Shown here one piece after another: positions 35,130-43,445 of a stretch of DNA of 64,000 nt. The notes beneath the pieces are model-generated. The model searched no databases, was not told the origin of the DNA, and saw only the letters and a program-made list of their open reading frames with translations. How positions within the stretch are numbered: position 1 is the first letter of the stretch; every line of letters begins with the position of its first letter. Position numbers and translations under genes: made by a program. Source of the DNA: an uncultured delta proteobacterium (GTDB taxonomy: Bacteria > Myxococcota > Myxococcia > Myxococcales > 40CM-4-68-19); the NCBI GenBank assembly GCA_903911145.1, contig CAIWCD010000003.1, forward strand, positions 64,642-128,641, written 5' to 3'.

Positions 35130-36210
35130 TCGGGCCGATCGCTTGTGCCGCTCGCCTGCGCGGAGCAAGGCGCTGATCGACTCGGCGATAGATCTGGTCG
35201 ACGACCCACGTCAGCATGAACGTGCATGCAATCAACAGCACCAGCAGCGCCGAGTAGCGCAGCCAGGTCTGGTGCTCGCCCCAGATCACATAGAATGAAT
35301 ATCCGAAGATATGAAAGTAGAGCAGCGTCTCATGCAGGAAGTATCCGGCGAGCGATGAAGTTCCGAAGATCTCGATGAACCGGATGGCGCGGGAGTTGGC
35401 CTTCGGCCAGAGCTGCTCGAGTGCAAGCAGCAGCAGCGCGAAGAGGCAGACCTGCGTCCACCGGCGCGCGCAGTTCGCGGGATTGGTGACCCAGAACTCG
35501 TGCGCCGGATAGATCGATGTAAACCAGGGAGTGCAATACCAGATGATTAGGCCCACTCCGACGAGCGCTGCGAGCCATTTCGCGGTGCCGCGCGCGCCTT
35601 CCACGGCTGCGGTCGCGCCGATCGCCGCGCCCAGATATACATATCCGCTCCAGGGCAGGAGCGGGAATACCGACCCTGACGCTGTATTCAATAAATGCCC
35701 CAGCGGGAGCGGGATATGCTCGCCGAGCGGCGCTGCTGCGAAGACCAATGCCGCGAGCAGCAGCGACGATCCGCGAAGCGCACGAGGGTGCGGCGCGAGA
35801 AGAAAGAGCAGCGGCAGCGCGATGAGCAGAGATATCCCGATGCATTGGAGGATATCAATGCGCAGGATCCAGCGCGGCTCGCGGAAGATCGGAAACCACA
35901 TCCAGTTCATGAACGTGGCGACGAAGAGCACCTCGAAGATGCGCCGGAGCGTGCGCAGGAAACGGCTCTTGCGCGCTTCAGGAGAATCGGAGGCGAGCGC
36001 GGCGCGGACCTGCGTCAGCGCGAGCGCGAACCCTGCTGCGAAGATGAACGACGGCGCTACAAGTCCGTCGATCCACTGCACCGTCGAATAGAACGCGCCC
36101 GCGCGCAGCTCGGGCTTGAGCAGCGCGAGTGCGTGCGTCTGGATCATCACCAGCACTGCGATGCCGCGCAGCCAATCGAAGGTCCGCACACGAGTGGCCG
36201 TTGGAATCAT
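35104..36210 (-). CDS. HGSNAT/DUF1624-like membrane acyltransferase
   Basis: A 368-residue protein with about ten membrane helices. The start RVRTFDWLRGIAVLVMIQTH carries the conserved Arg and His of the heparan-alpha-glucosaminide N-acetyltransferase (DUF1624) family, followed by FIFAAGFALALTQ. Such proteins acetylate sugars using cytoplasmic acetyl-CoA. The substrate is unknown; surface polysaccharide is a reasonable guess given the nearby glycan genes. Confidence 0.78.
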   Translation of the reverse strand: MIPTATRVRTFDWLRGIAVLVMIQTHALALLKPELRAGAFYSTVQWIDGLVAPSFIFAAGFALALTQVRAALASDSPEARKSRFLRTLRRIFEVLFVATFMNWMWFPIFREPRWILRIDILQCIGISLLIALPLLFLLAPHPRALRGSSLLLAALVFAAAPLGEHIPLPLGHLLNTASGSVFPLLPWSGYVYLGAAIGATAAVEGARGTAKWLAALVGVGLIIWYCTPWFTSIYPAHEFWVTNPANCARRWTQVCLFALLLLALEQLWPKANSRAIRFIEIFGTSSLAGYFLHETLLYFHIFGYSFYVIWGEHQTWLRYSALLVLLIACTFMLTWVVDQIYRRVDQRLAPRRRAAQAIGPIRRASQDR

Positions 36211-36354
36211 GGTGGTGACCTCATCATTGGACGCGCACCGGGTAAAGGTGGAAATCGCCGCGGCGCGCGTGGCGGCCGATTGAATTGACTGAGCGATGCA
36301 GAGATTTCCAGGGCGGTGCTATAGAGCCGCGGTTGGCAATTCAAGGAGACCTCC

Positions 36355-37437
36355 ATGGGCATCGCCCGTTCGCATCTTTCATTGATTCTCGCTGCGGCCG
36401 CAGTGCTCTGCTCCTGCGCAGGGCGAACTGCGCTACCGGCCGAGAGCCCGGCCGCGGTCAAGGGTTCAACGGGCGAGGGTTCGTCGGGCGCGACTGTCGC
36501 GCCCGCACCGATTGTGCTCAACGGCGGCGCGCCGGTATCGATGGACTATCTCGCGTATGACGCCGTCCGCGACCGCGTCTGGATACCAGCGGGCAATACC
36601 GGGAATGTCGACGTATACGACGTAAAGGTCGGACGGCTCGTCCCTATCGGCGGATTTGATACCAACACGGTGAAAGGCCGAGACGGCAAGGATCGCATTG
36701 TCGGCCCCAGTTCGGTCTCTCTCGGCAATGGGTTTGCCTATATCGGTAATCGCGCGGGCTTCAAGGTCTGCGCTGTGCGCGCGGATACGCTGGTGAAGTC
36801 AGGCTGCATCGCTCTGCCCTCTTCGCCCGATGGCACTGCATATATCGGGACGACGCAGGAGGTATGGGTGACAACGCCGCGCGATCACTCCATCTCGATT
36901 CTCGATGTGGCGAAGGCAGACGAACCCAAGCTTGCGGGCAGGCTCGAACTCGATGGGGCCGAGGGATATGCCGTCGATACCACGCGCGGCCTCTTCTATA
37001 CCAACCTCGAGGAGAGCGACCGGACCGTGGTGATTGATGTGAAGACGCGCAAGATCGTCAAGACGTGGAAGCCGAATTGCGGAGAAGCAGGCCCGCGCGG
37101 GCTCGCGCTCGATGTGGAGCGGCGCCACCTGTTCGTCGCCTGCGCCAGCGGCAGCGTCAGGACTCTCGATGCGGCAAATGACGGCGAGTTGCTCGGCGAC
37201 GTGATGGCCGGGGATGGACTCGATAACATCGACTATCTGCCCGCTCAGCATTTGATCTATGCCGCAGCGGGGCGCGCGGGAACATTGGCCGTAATCGAGG
37301 ACGCAGCAAGTGGCGCGCTCAAGAGCGTCTCTACCTCCCCGTCAGTCGACGGCGGCCGCGTGGTCGTCGTCGACTCTGCGGGCAGCGCCTATATCGCCGA
37401 CTCAAAGGGTGGGCGGCTCGTCGTCGTCAAACCCTGA
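36355..37437 (+). CDS. Lipoprotein with YVTN-like beta-propeller
   Basis: A 360-residue protein with a lipoprotein signal (VLCSCAG) and seven or so propeller-like repeats of the YVTN/SMP-30 type (VSMDYLAYDAVRDRVWIPAG, GLALDVERRHLFVACAS, TLAVIEDAASGALKSV). The strands alternate with short Gly/Asn turns. It is probably an extracytoplasmic scaffold or binding protein; no catalytic residues are recognised. It is read divergently from the acyltransferase gene. Confidence 0.8.
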   Translation: MGIARSHLSLILAAAAVLCSCAGRTALPAESPAAVKGSTGEGSSGATVAPAPIVLNGGAPVSMDYLAYDAVRDRVWIPAGNTGNVDVYDVKVGRLVPIGGFDTNTVKGRDGKDRIVGPSSVSLGNGFAYIGNRAGFKVCAVRADTLVKSGCIALPSSPDGTAYIGTTQEVWVTTPRDHSISILDVAKADEPKLAGRLELDGAEGYAVDTTRGLFYTNLEESDRTVVIDVKTRKIVKTWKPNCGEAGPRGLALDVERRHLFVACASGSVRTLDAANDGELLGDVMAGDGLDNIDYLPAQHLIYAAAGRAGTLAVIEDAASGALKSVSTSPSVDGGRVVVVDSAGSAYIADSKGGRLVVVKP

Positions 37438-37602
37438 CCGTCGGGCAACGACGAGTTGTTCGCGGTCGCATTGCTTGCGTCGGATCGCCCTGTTTCCGCC
37501 ATCCGGCGCAATCTCTGCGCTGACCGAGGAACGGATTGCGCGACCATCGGGCCGCGGGACTTCCCGCATGCCCGCCTGGCCGCGCTCCGCGCAGTCCGTG
37601 CG

Positions 37603-38010
37603 CTAACGCACGCCCTTTTGAATGAGGTGCGGCGCGTACTTCTTATCCGAGCCCTGGATATGATCGATCAGCCAGGCATTGAGGAACTTCAGCGTCTCCA
37701 TCGAGACGGCCGCCTTCCCTGACTCAAAGTCCTTCTTCAGTCCCAGCGCCTGCTTGGCAAGCTCCGTGTGCTGGCGCACGTGTTCTTCCTTATCGCCATA
37801 CCCATGCTGCCGGAAGAGACTCTCCTCGAAAGCGAAGTGCTCCTTCGTATACTCGACAAGGCCGCCGAACACCTTGGCGAGAACCTCCTTGGACTTCCCG
37901 TCTTTCATTGCATCGGCGAGGTCGTTGACCAGGCCAATCAGCTTCTTATGCTGCGCGTCGATCGAGTCAATCCCCACCGAGATGCTGGGATTCCAGACAA
38001 TAAAAGCCAT
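37603..38010 (-). CDS. Bacteriohemerythrin
   Basis: A 135-residue stand-alone hemerythrin. Di-iron ligand motifs are all visible: His 21 in DAQHKKL, HFAFEE, HVRQHTEL and HIQGSDKKY. The protein binds oxygen reversibly at a non-haem di-iron site and can store, deliver or sense O2. It is the last gene of the chemosensory block, separated from the CZB gene by 182 bases with a strong hairpin. A paralogue lies at 47846. Confidence 0.93.
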   Translation of the reverse strand: MAFIVWNPSISVGIDSIDAQHKKLIGLVNDLADAMKDGKSKEVLAKVFGGLVEYTKEHFAFEESLFRQHGYGDKEEHVRQHTELAKQALGLKKDFESGKAAVSMETLKFLNAWLIDHIQGSDKKYAPHLIQKGVR

Positions 38011-38149
38011 CGATTGCTCCAGAGGTCAGCGCGGGGCGAGATGCCGCGCGCATCGAGAGAAACGCGGGCGTGTTTTGCAGTCGACATGCCAGACCGACTC
38101 CAGGCTGGGTAAGACTCCGCAGCCCGCGCGTTGCTCTGGGCGAACGCGT

Positions 38150-38183
38150 GGCCAGTGCCCGCGATCGCCGCGGGGCACTGGCC
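38150..38183 (-). terminator. Strong hairpin after the CZB gene
   Basis: GGCCAGTG and CACTGGCC arms extend through CCCGCG/CGCGGG to about 14 paired bases with a 5-base loop and one bulged G. It lies ten bases past the CZB stop on the minus strand. No T-run follows, so it may be a pause, processing or Rho-assisted end rather than a classic intrinsic terminator. Confidence 0.5.
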
Positions 38184-38192
38184 GGGTTCGAA

Positions 38193-38549
38193 TCAGTGAG
38201 ACTTCGTCTTCATCACCATGATCAAGCGAACCACGTCTGCGGAAGCCGCGGCATAAGGACTCCCGCTACCGAGCGCAAGCTGCTCCGTCACGCTCTTGCC
38301 CGCATCGGCTTCGCGAATAATGCCAGCGGCCTGCTTATGGAACGTCGCGTGCGCCGTCACGAGCTGCTTGTATTCCGCGATACCGCCGAACTTTCCCACC
38401 GTCGCTGCTTCGTGGAGCCACTTGCCGAGCGCGCAGAGATTGTCCGGCTCAACCGCGGCGACCTTGAGCGAGCCATCCGGCTTCTTGATGTAGGCCGACA
38501 GCTTCATCTTCCAGCCGGCGTGTGCAACCACTGCTTCGTCGAAGTTCAT
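38193..38549 (-). CDS. CZB (chemoreceptor zinc-binding) domain protein
   Basis: A 118-residue protein consisting almost only of a CZB domain: VAHAGWKMKLSAYI, CALGKWLHE and LVTAHATFHKQAAGI supply the His, Cys and two His zinc ligands. CZB domains usually form the C-terminal end of chemoreceptors or sit on diguanylate cyclases and tune signalling to zinc or oxidants. Here it is separate, directly downstream of the che genes. The start ATG has AGGAGG nearby; longer frames upstream are shadows. Confidence 0.85.
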   Translation of the reverse strand: MNFDEAVVAHAGWKMKLSAYIKKPDGSLKVAAVEPDNLCALGKWLHEAATVGKFGGIAEYKQLVTAHATFHKQAAGIIREADAGKSVTEQLALGSGSPYAAASADVVRLIMVMKTKSH

Positions 38550-38623
38550 AGTGCCTCCTCTGGGCGAAGAACCGGTTGAGCGGCCTGCAGGAGTGGGTCC
38601 AAACGGCACTGCCGGGTTGACGG

Positions 38624-39529
38624 CTATGCGGACGGGCAGAGCAGCAGCGAGAGCTTTCCGCCCCCGTAGTCCTCGACGTCGATGTGGATATCGAGCCGCT
38701 TCTTCGCCTGAAGCACGAGAGAGGAGACCTCTTTCGGAACCGGCGTCCCCGGCCAATAGACGGCACTCTGGACGAAGTGCGCGGAGGCCTTTGGTTCGAT
38801 CATCGAGGCAAACACATTGAAGACGTCAACAGCGTTCTTGCGCATCGCCTCAGGCACGGTGCGGGACGCGATGGCCTCCTGCACCGTGGACGCCGAGAGC
38901 AACGAAAGAGCAGCGCCGACACTCGCGCAGAGCGGCAGGCTGCAGACGCACGCAAGCATGAAGGGCGAGCCGTCCATCCGATAGACCGCCACGGCCTTCG
39001 CATCGCCGAGCGTCAATGGCGCGTCGGGCTTGATGGAGATCTGCTTCTTGATCAACGAGAAGAGAACGTGGGTGACTTCGGCGGACGGCGCGAAGGAATA
39101 ATCCACCGACGGAACGGCTGCCCCGCTTGCCTGCGCTGGACCCGATGCCGCGGGCGTTGCAGCCGCCCCGCTCGGCTTGGGCACCACCGCGCGAAAATCC
39201 TTGGCCGTAAACGGCTTGACGATAACGAACTCCGCGCCCGCCGCCGCCGCGATGGTCCGCATCGGCCCTGTCCCCTCGGTGGTTACGAACCCGAAGCGAA
39301 CAGTCTTATCCGTCTCACGAATGGTCTTGAGCAGCTGCAGCCCATTCACTTCGGGCATATTCCAATCAGAGAGAATCAGGTCGGGCATCCCGCCCGCTGC
39401 GATCTTCGCGAGAGCATCGCGGCCATTGATCGCCTCCTGGATCTCGAGCTCGCCGAGCTCCGCCTGCTTCAGCGTGCGCACCACCAACATGCGCATCATC
39501 TGGCTGTCGTCGACGACTAGAATCTTCAC
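38624..39529 (-). CDS. CheY receiver fused to a CheX/CheC-like phosphatase domain
   Basis: A 301-residue protein starting at a GTG that overlaps the CheR stop (GTGA). Residues 1-125 are a receiver with VVDDSQM, phospho-acceptor Asp in LILSDWNMPEVNG and the conserved Lys in VIVKPFT. A Pro/Ala linker leads to a C-terminal domain (about 150-301) resembling CheX: VLFSLIKKQISI, VPEAMRKNAVDVFNVFASM (the Glu and Asn of the phosphatase helix) and a final beta part. It may dephosphorylate its own receiver or other CheY proteins. Assignment of the second domain is from pattern only. Confidence 0.8.
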   Translation of the reverse strand: MKILVVDDSQMMRMLVVRTLKQAELGELEIQEAINGRDALAKIAAGGMPDLILSDWNMPEVNGLQLLKTIRETDKTVRFGFVTTEGTGPMRTIAAAAGAEFVIVKPFTAKDFRAVVPKPSGAAATPAASGPAQASGAAVPSVDYSFAPSAEVTHVLFSLIKKQISIKPDAPLTLGDAKAVAVYRMDGSPFMLACVCSLPLCASVGAALSLLSASTVQEAIASRTVPEAMRKNAVDVFNVFASMIEPKASAHFVQSAVYWPGTPVPKEVSSLVLQAKKRLDIHIDVEDYGGGKLSLLLCPSA

Positions 39530-40377
39530 GGTCCACTCCTGGTTGGTTGCGCCTGCGGATGGCGGTGCCGATAAGCGATCACATCCTTGAGCCAGACAGG
39601 CATGAGATCCTCGAGCCCCGCCGCGGGCGTCTCGGTCGTGCCGAGGAAGAGGCATCCATCGGCACGAAGCTTCTTGCAGGCGCGGGTCAGAATATCGCGC
39701 TTCACTTCCGCCGAGAAATAGATCAGCACGTTGCGAATCATGATCAGGTCGATCGGCTCTGCGATCGGCCACGCAGCAGTGAGATTGAGCTCGCTGAAGC
39801 TCACCAGACTTCGATATTCCTTCTTCAGCTCGTACTCGTCGCCGACCTGGGTGAACGCACTCGCGAGAACATCGGGCGATAACCCGCGCCGCACCTCATT
39901 CGCGCTGTAACGACCGCTGCGCGCCTGCGCCACCACTGCGCCGGAGAGATCGGTTGCATAGATCTTGATATCCCACGTTGCGAGCAGCGGGAAATCGCGG
40001 CGCAGCATGATCGCCAGCGTATATGGCTCCTGCCCCGTCGAGCAGGCCGCGCTCCAGATCCGCAACGTCCGCGACTGCGAGCGAGCCCGAATCAGATCGG
40101 GGATCACGCTCGCCTTGAGCGCGTCATAGACATTCTGGTCGCGAAAGAAGCTCGTCTCGTTGGTGCAGAGAGCCTCGACGAGCAGTTTGCGCAGGCGTCC
40201 GCTCGAATCGCTCTTCGTCTTGCGGATGAACTCGTCGACGGACGACAGCCCCTCCGCGCGCGCGACAGGGAGCAACCGCTGGTCGACGAGATACTGCTGC
40301 GTGGCCGACAGGATGATCGAGGCCTGCTCGCGCACCACTTGCTGCACATAGAGATAATCGGCGGGCGTGACGCTCAT
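39526..40377 (-). CDS. cheR: CheR chemotaxis methyltransferase
   Basis: A 283-residue protein with the CheR helical N-terminal domain (YLVDQRLLPVAR, ALCTNETSFFRD) and the SAM-binding domain WSAACSTGQEPYTLAIML, IYATDLS, RNVLIYF and LGTTE. It methylates Glu residues of chemoreceptors with S-adenosylmethionine. Coupled by 4-base overlaps to cheB upstream and the CheY-CheX gene downstream. Confidence 0.95.
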   Translation of the reverse strand: MSVTPADYLYVQQVVREQASIILSATQQYLVDQRLLPVARAEGLSSVDEFIRKTKSDSSGRLRKLLVEALCTNETSFFRDQNVYDALKASVIPDLIRARSQSRTLRIWSAACSTGQEPYTLAIMLRRDFPLLATWDIKIYATDLSGAVVAQARSGRYSANEVRRGLSPDVLASAFTQVGDEYELKKEYRSLVSFSELNLTAAWPIAEPIDLIMIRNVLIYFSAEVKRDILTRACKKLRADGCLFLGTTETPAAGLEDLMPVWLKDVIAYRHRHPQAQPTRSGP

Positions 40378-41540
40378 TTTTTCGTCTCGATCGGGCGCGT
40401 ATCAACGGGAGTCGGACCCTTGCCGCCGACAGTTCGCGACGCCACCCGCTGCAGAATCTCCGCGCCGATCTGTTCGAGCGGCAGCACGCGGCTGGCAAGC
40501 CCCGCCTTCGCGACCGCGCCAGCCATGCCCCAGACGACCGAGGTCGCCTCGTCCTGCACAATAACGTTGCCTCCCTTTTCGGTAATCAGCGCCGAACCTC
40601 GCAGTCCGTCTTCACCCATCCCCGTCAGCACGACGCCGAGCGAGCGCGCGCCCATCGTCTCCGCCACCGAGCGAAAGAGCACGTCCACCGAGGGCCGACA
40701 GAAATTCTCTGCGGGTCCTTGACTCAGCTCGATCCGCAGCGTCGTCGACTCCCTCTTCAAGGTCATATGAAAGTCGCCCGGCGCGACCCAGACATTTCCC
40801 GCCTTGAGCTCTTCCTTGCCCTGCGCTTCGCGCACCGGCAGCCGGCATCCAAGCGCGAGCCGCTCAGCGAGATACTTCGTAAATGTGGGCGGCATATGCT
40901 GCACGATCACGACGGGCACCGGGAAATCGGGCGGCAGCTGCGCGAGCACGCGGGCGAGCGCATTCGGCCCACCTGTGGAGCTCCCGATCGCAAGCAGCTC
41001 GACGGGAAAGCGTGCTGCGCTCGGCGGGCGCACCACGACCGGCCGAGCCGCCACGGGCGCGGCTTTGGCAGGCTGCAGTGAGATCGGCCCCGTCGAGGGC
41101 CGCGTTGACGAGGCCGATTGGCCCGGCCGCCCGACCTTACCGAGCTCCTTGATCTTCACCAGCAGCGAGTCGCGAACGAGCTGGTAGGTCGCCGCGGGAT
41201 TGGCGCCCGCTGGTTTCGCGACGTAATCGGTCGCGCCTGCAAAGAGCGCATTCATCGTCACCGACGCGCCGCGCTCCGTCAGGGAGCTGAACATGATCAC
41301 CGGCAGCGTCGGGTGGAGCTTGCGAATCTCCTTGAGCGTCTGCAGCCCGTCCATCTCGGGCATCTCGACATCGAGCGTGACCACATCTGGAAGTGCGCGC
41401 GCGATCGCCGCGAGCGCGAGGACACCGTTCGCCGCCGGCTCCATCACCTCGACGGCCGGATCCTCCGCAAGGATCTTCGCCACCACGGTGCGAAGCATCC
41501 GGCTGTCATCGACGATCAGGACTTTGATTTTCTGCGGCAC
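40374..41540 (-). CDS. cheB: CheB protein-glutamate methylesterase
   Basis: A 388-residue CheB: receiver with VDDSRML, phospho-acceptor Asp in VTLDVEMPEMDG and Lys in YVAKPAG; a Pro/Ala linker; then the catalytic domain with Ser in IGSSTGGP, His in VQHMPP and Asp in GMGEDGLRG. It removes methyl or amide groups from receptors when phosphorylated by CheA. The stop overlaps the cheR start (ATGA). Confidence 0.96.
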   Translation of the reverse strand: MPQKIKVLIVDDSRMLRTVVAKILAEDPAVEVMEPAANGVLALAAIARALPDVVTLDVEMPEMDGLQTLKEIRKLHPTLPVIMFSSLTERGASVTMNALFAGATDYVAKPAGANPAATYQLVRDSLLVKIKELGKVGRPGQSASSTRPSTGPISLQPAKAAPVAARPVVVRPPSAARFPVELLAIGSSTGGPNALARVLAQLPPDFPVPVVIVQHMPPTFTKYLAERLALGCRLPVREAQGKEELKAGNVWVAPGDFHMTLKRESTTLRIELSQGPAENFCRPSVDVLFRSVAETMGARSLGVVLTGMGEDGLRGSALITEKGGNVIVQDEATSVVWGMAGAVAKAGLASRVLPLEQIGAEILQRVASRTVGGKGPTPVDTRPIETKK

Positions 41541-41542
41541 AG

Positions 41543-42973
41543 CTATCCTTGAAAGTAGGCAATGCCCTTGAGCTCTTCAGCGATGCGCGAGATATCGACC
41601 GCAGCCTGGTGCGTCTCCGCGCTGCCGACGGCCGTGCTCTGCGCCGCCTCCGCGACGCCCGAGATGTTGTGCGCGATCTCGCCGCTCGCCGTCGCGACCT
41701 CTCCCGCGCGCCGCCCGATCTCGCCGACCGCGAGCGTCTGCTCCTCGACCGCGCGCGCATTGAGCGTCGAGACCTCGTGGATCTTGCGGATGGTCTCGGT
41801 GATCTCTTTAATCCCCGCCGTCACCGCCAGCGTCCCGCTCTGGATCGCTTCGACGCTCTGGCGAATGATCTTGGTCGCCTTCGTCGTCTCGCGCGCGAGC
41901 TCCTTCACTTCGCGGGCAACAACCGCAAACCCTTGCCCCGCCTCGCCTGCACGCGCCGCCTCGATGGTGGCATTGAGCGCGAGCAGATTGGTCTGCTGCG
42001 CGATCGAGGTAATCATCGTCACGACCTCGCCGATCTCTGCGCTGCGGGTACCCAACACCGCCATCGTCTCGATCGTGCTCTGGCTCGCCGTGACCGCCGC
42101 CTGCGCAATGCGCGCAGCCTCGACCGAGTTGGCGGCCACCGTGCGAATGCTCGCGAGCATCTCTTCGGTTCCAGTCGCGACCGATTGAATGCTCGCACCG
42201 ACCTGCTTGGCCGCCGACGACACCGCGTGCGCCTGCACCGAAGTCTCTTCGGCCGCCGCGCTCATCGACTGGCTGACCTCTTCCGCCTTCGTCGCCGAGG
42301 CCGCGAGCGCAAAGACGTTGTTCTTCGCCTGCATGCGGATCTCGTTGACGACGCGATCCACCTGCTCGAAGTGCTCCGACTTATCGACGCCCGGAGGGAC
42401 GCTAATGGTGTCGAGGCTTAATCCAACCGCCTCCAGCGTGTGCCAGAGGAAGGAATCGCAGAACAGCTGCATGTCGTAGTTCATGATCGCGAAGATCGCG
42501 TTCTCGGCCTTGAGCAGCTCCGCCGCGCTCTTGATCTGCTTGCGCAGATACTCGCGCGTGAGCTGCGCGAACTCATTGTAGGAGCCGAGATACCACTTGA
42601 GGGGGAGCTTGATTCGATAATGGACCGAGCCGACGTGCAATCGCCGCTCGGCGTAGGCGGCCCCCCAGTTGTCCTTCGCGCCGGCGAAGATCGAACGATA
42701 GTAGTCCGACTGGGCCTGCTCCAACGTCTTGCGCAGAACCTCGATCGTCATTCCCGCCTGCGCGGCGTGCTTCTCGAAGAGTTGGCGCGTCGGCTCGAAG
42801 GCAAACTGCCAGTCGTAGAACTCCTCAGCGATCTTCTTCGAGTTCTTATCGGCCCAGGGAATCAGCTTGACGAGCGCATCGCGCTCCGCTGCGCCGAGGC
42901 GAAGGAACGCCCGCCGCACTGCGAGGTTCTTATCGTCAAGTCCATATTTGGTTGCAAGCGACTGGTCAGCCAC
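41543..42973 (-). CDS. Globin-coupled chemoreceptor (HemAT-like)
   Basis: A 476-residue cytoplasmic receptor. The N-terminal 180 residues are a sensor globin: [11 protein letters not shown], then [20 protein letters not shown] with the likely proximal His in SVHYRI. The C-terminal signalling domain is canonical ([20 protein letters not shown], then [15 protein letters not shown]). No membrane helix. Globin-coupled receptors bind O2 through haem and steer aerotaxis. I chose GTG 42973 because it has GGAGG upstream and begins the globin; the longer frame is a shadow. Two bases separate its stop from cheB. Confidence 0.93.
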   Translation of the reverse strand: MADQSLATKYGLDDKNLAVRRAFLRLGAAERDALVKLIPWADKNSKKIAEEFYDWQFAFEPTRQLFEKHAAQAGMTIEVLRKTLEQAQSDYYRSIFAGAKDNWGAAYAERRLHVGSVHYRIKLPLKWYLGSYNEFAQLTREYLRKQIKSAAELLKAENAIFAIMNYDMQLFCDSFLWHTLEAVGLSLDTISVPPGVDKSEHFEQVDRVVNEIRMQAKNNVFALAASATKAEEVSQSMSAAAEETSVQAHAVSSAAKQVGASIQSVATGTEEMLASIRTVAANSVEAARIAQAAVTASQSTIETMAVLGTRSAEIGEVVTMITSIAQQTNLLALNATIEAARAGEAGQGFAVVAREVKELARETTKATKIIRQSVEAIQSGTLAVTAGIKEITETIRKIHEVSTLNARAVEEQTLAVGEIGRRAGEVATASGEIAHNISGVAEAAQSTAVGSAETHQAAVDISRIAEELKGIAYFQG

Positions 42974-42998
42974 TGAAAGCCTCCGGGATCTTCGATGA

Positions 42999-43445
42999 CT
43001 AGCTGCGAATTTCGTTGGACCGCATGAGCTGCATGATCTTTTCCGGGTCGACGAGGAGCAGCAGCTTCTCCTCGACCTTGTAGACGCCCACCACCAGTTC
43101 GCGCGCTTCGCGCATCGTCTCGGGCGGTGTTTCAAAATCGCTGTCGGGAACATCGACCACGTCGCCGACGTCGTCGACGATTAAACTCAGCAGGCCATGC
43201 CCCGTCCGGATAATCACGTTTAATGACTGTGTGCCAGCCGCGCGCGGAGCGACTTTCAACAAGCGCCGCATGTCGACTGTCGCGACGATCTGGCCTCTTA
43301 AGTTAATCAGCCCGCGCACCGCGGTCGGCGCGAGTGGCACCCGCGTCATCTCCTGCGCGCGCAGGATCTCCTGCACCTTCCCGACCTCCATTCCAAAGAA
43401 GAGGTCGGCGACGACGAAGGTACAGAGCTCGCGTTGATTGCTCAT
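42999..43445 (-). CDS. cheW: CheW coupling protein
   Basis: A 148-residue single CheW domain: [41 protein letters not shown], and [11 protein letters not shown]. It links the receptor signalling tip to CheA. Its start overlaps the cheA stop (ATGA), and the globin receptor gene follows after 25 bases. Confidence 0.95.
   Translation of the reverse strand: MSNQRELCTFVVADLFFGMEVGKVQEILRAQEMTRVPLAPTAVRGLINLRGQIVATVDMRRLLKVAPRAAGTQSLNVIIRTGHGLLSLIVDDVGDVVDVPDSDFETPPETMREARELVVGVYKVEEKLLLLVDPEKIMQLMRSNEIRS

Noticed and set aside
38183-38195. GGGTTCGAATC, resembling a tRNA T-loop
   Set aside because: No acceptor, D or anticodon arms are found around it, and it overlaps the end of the CZB gene.
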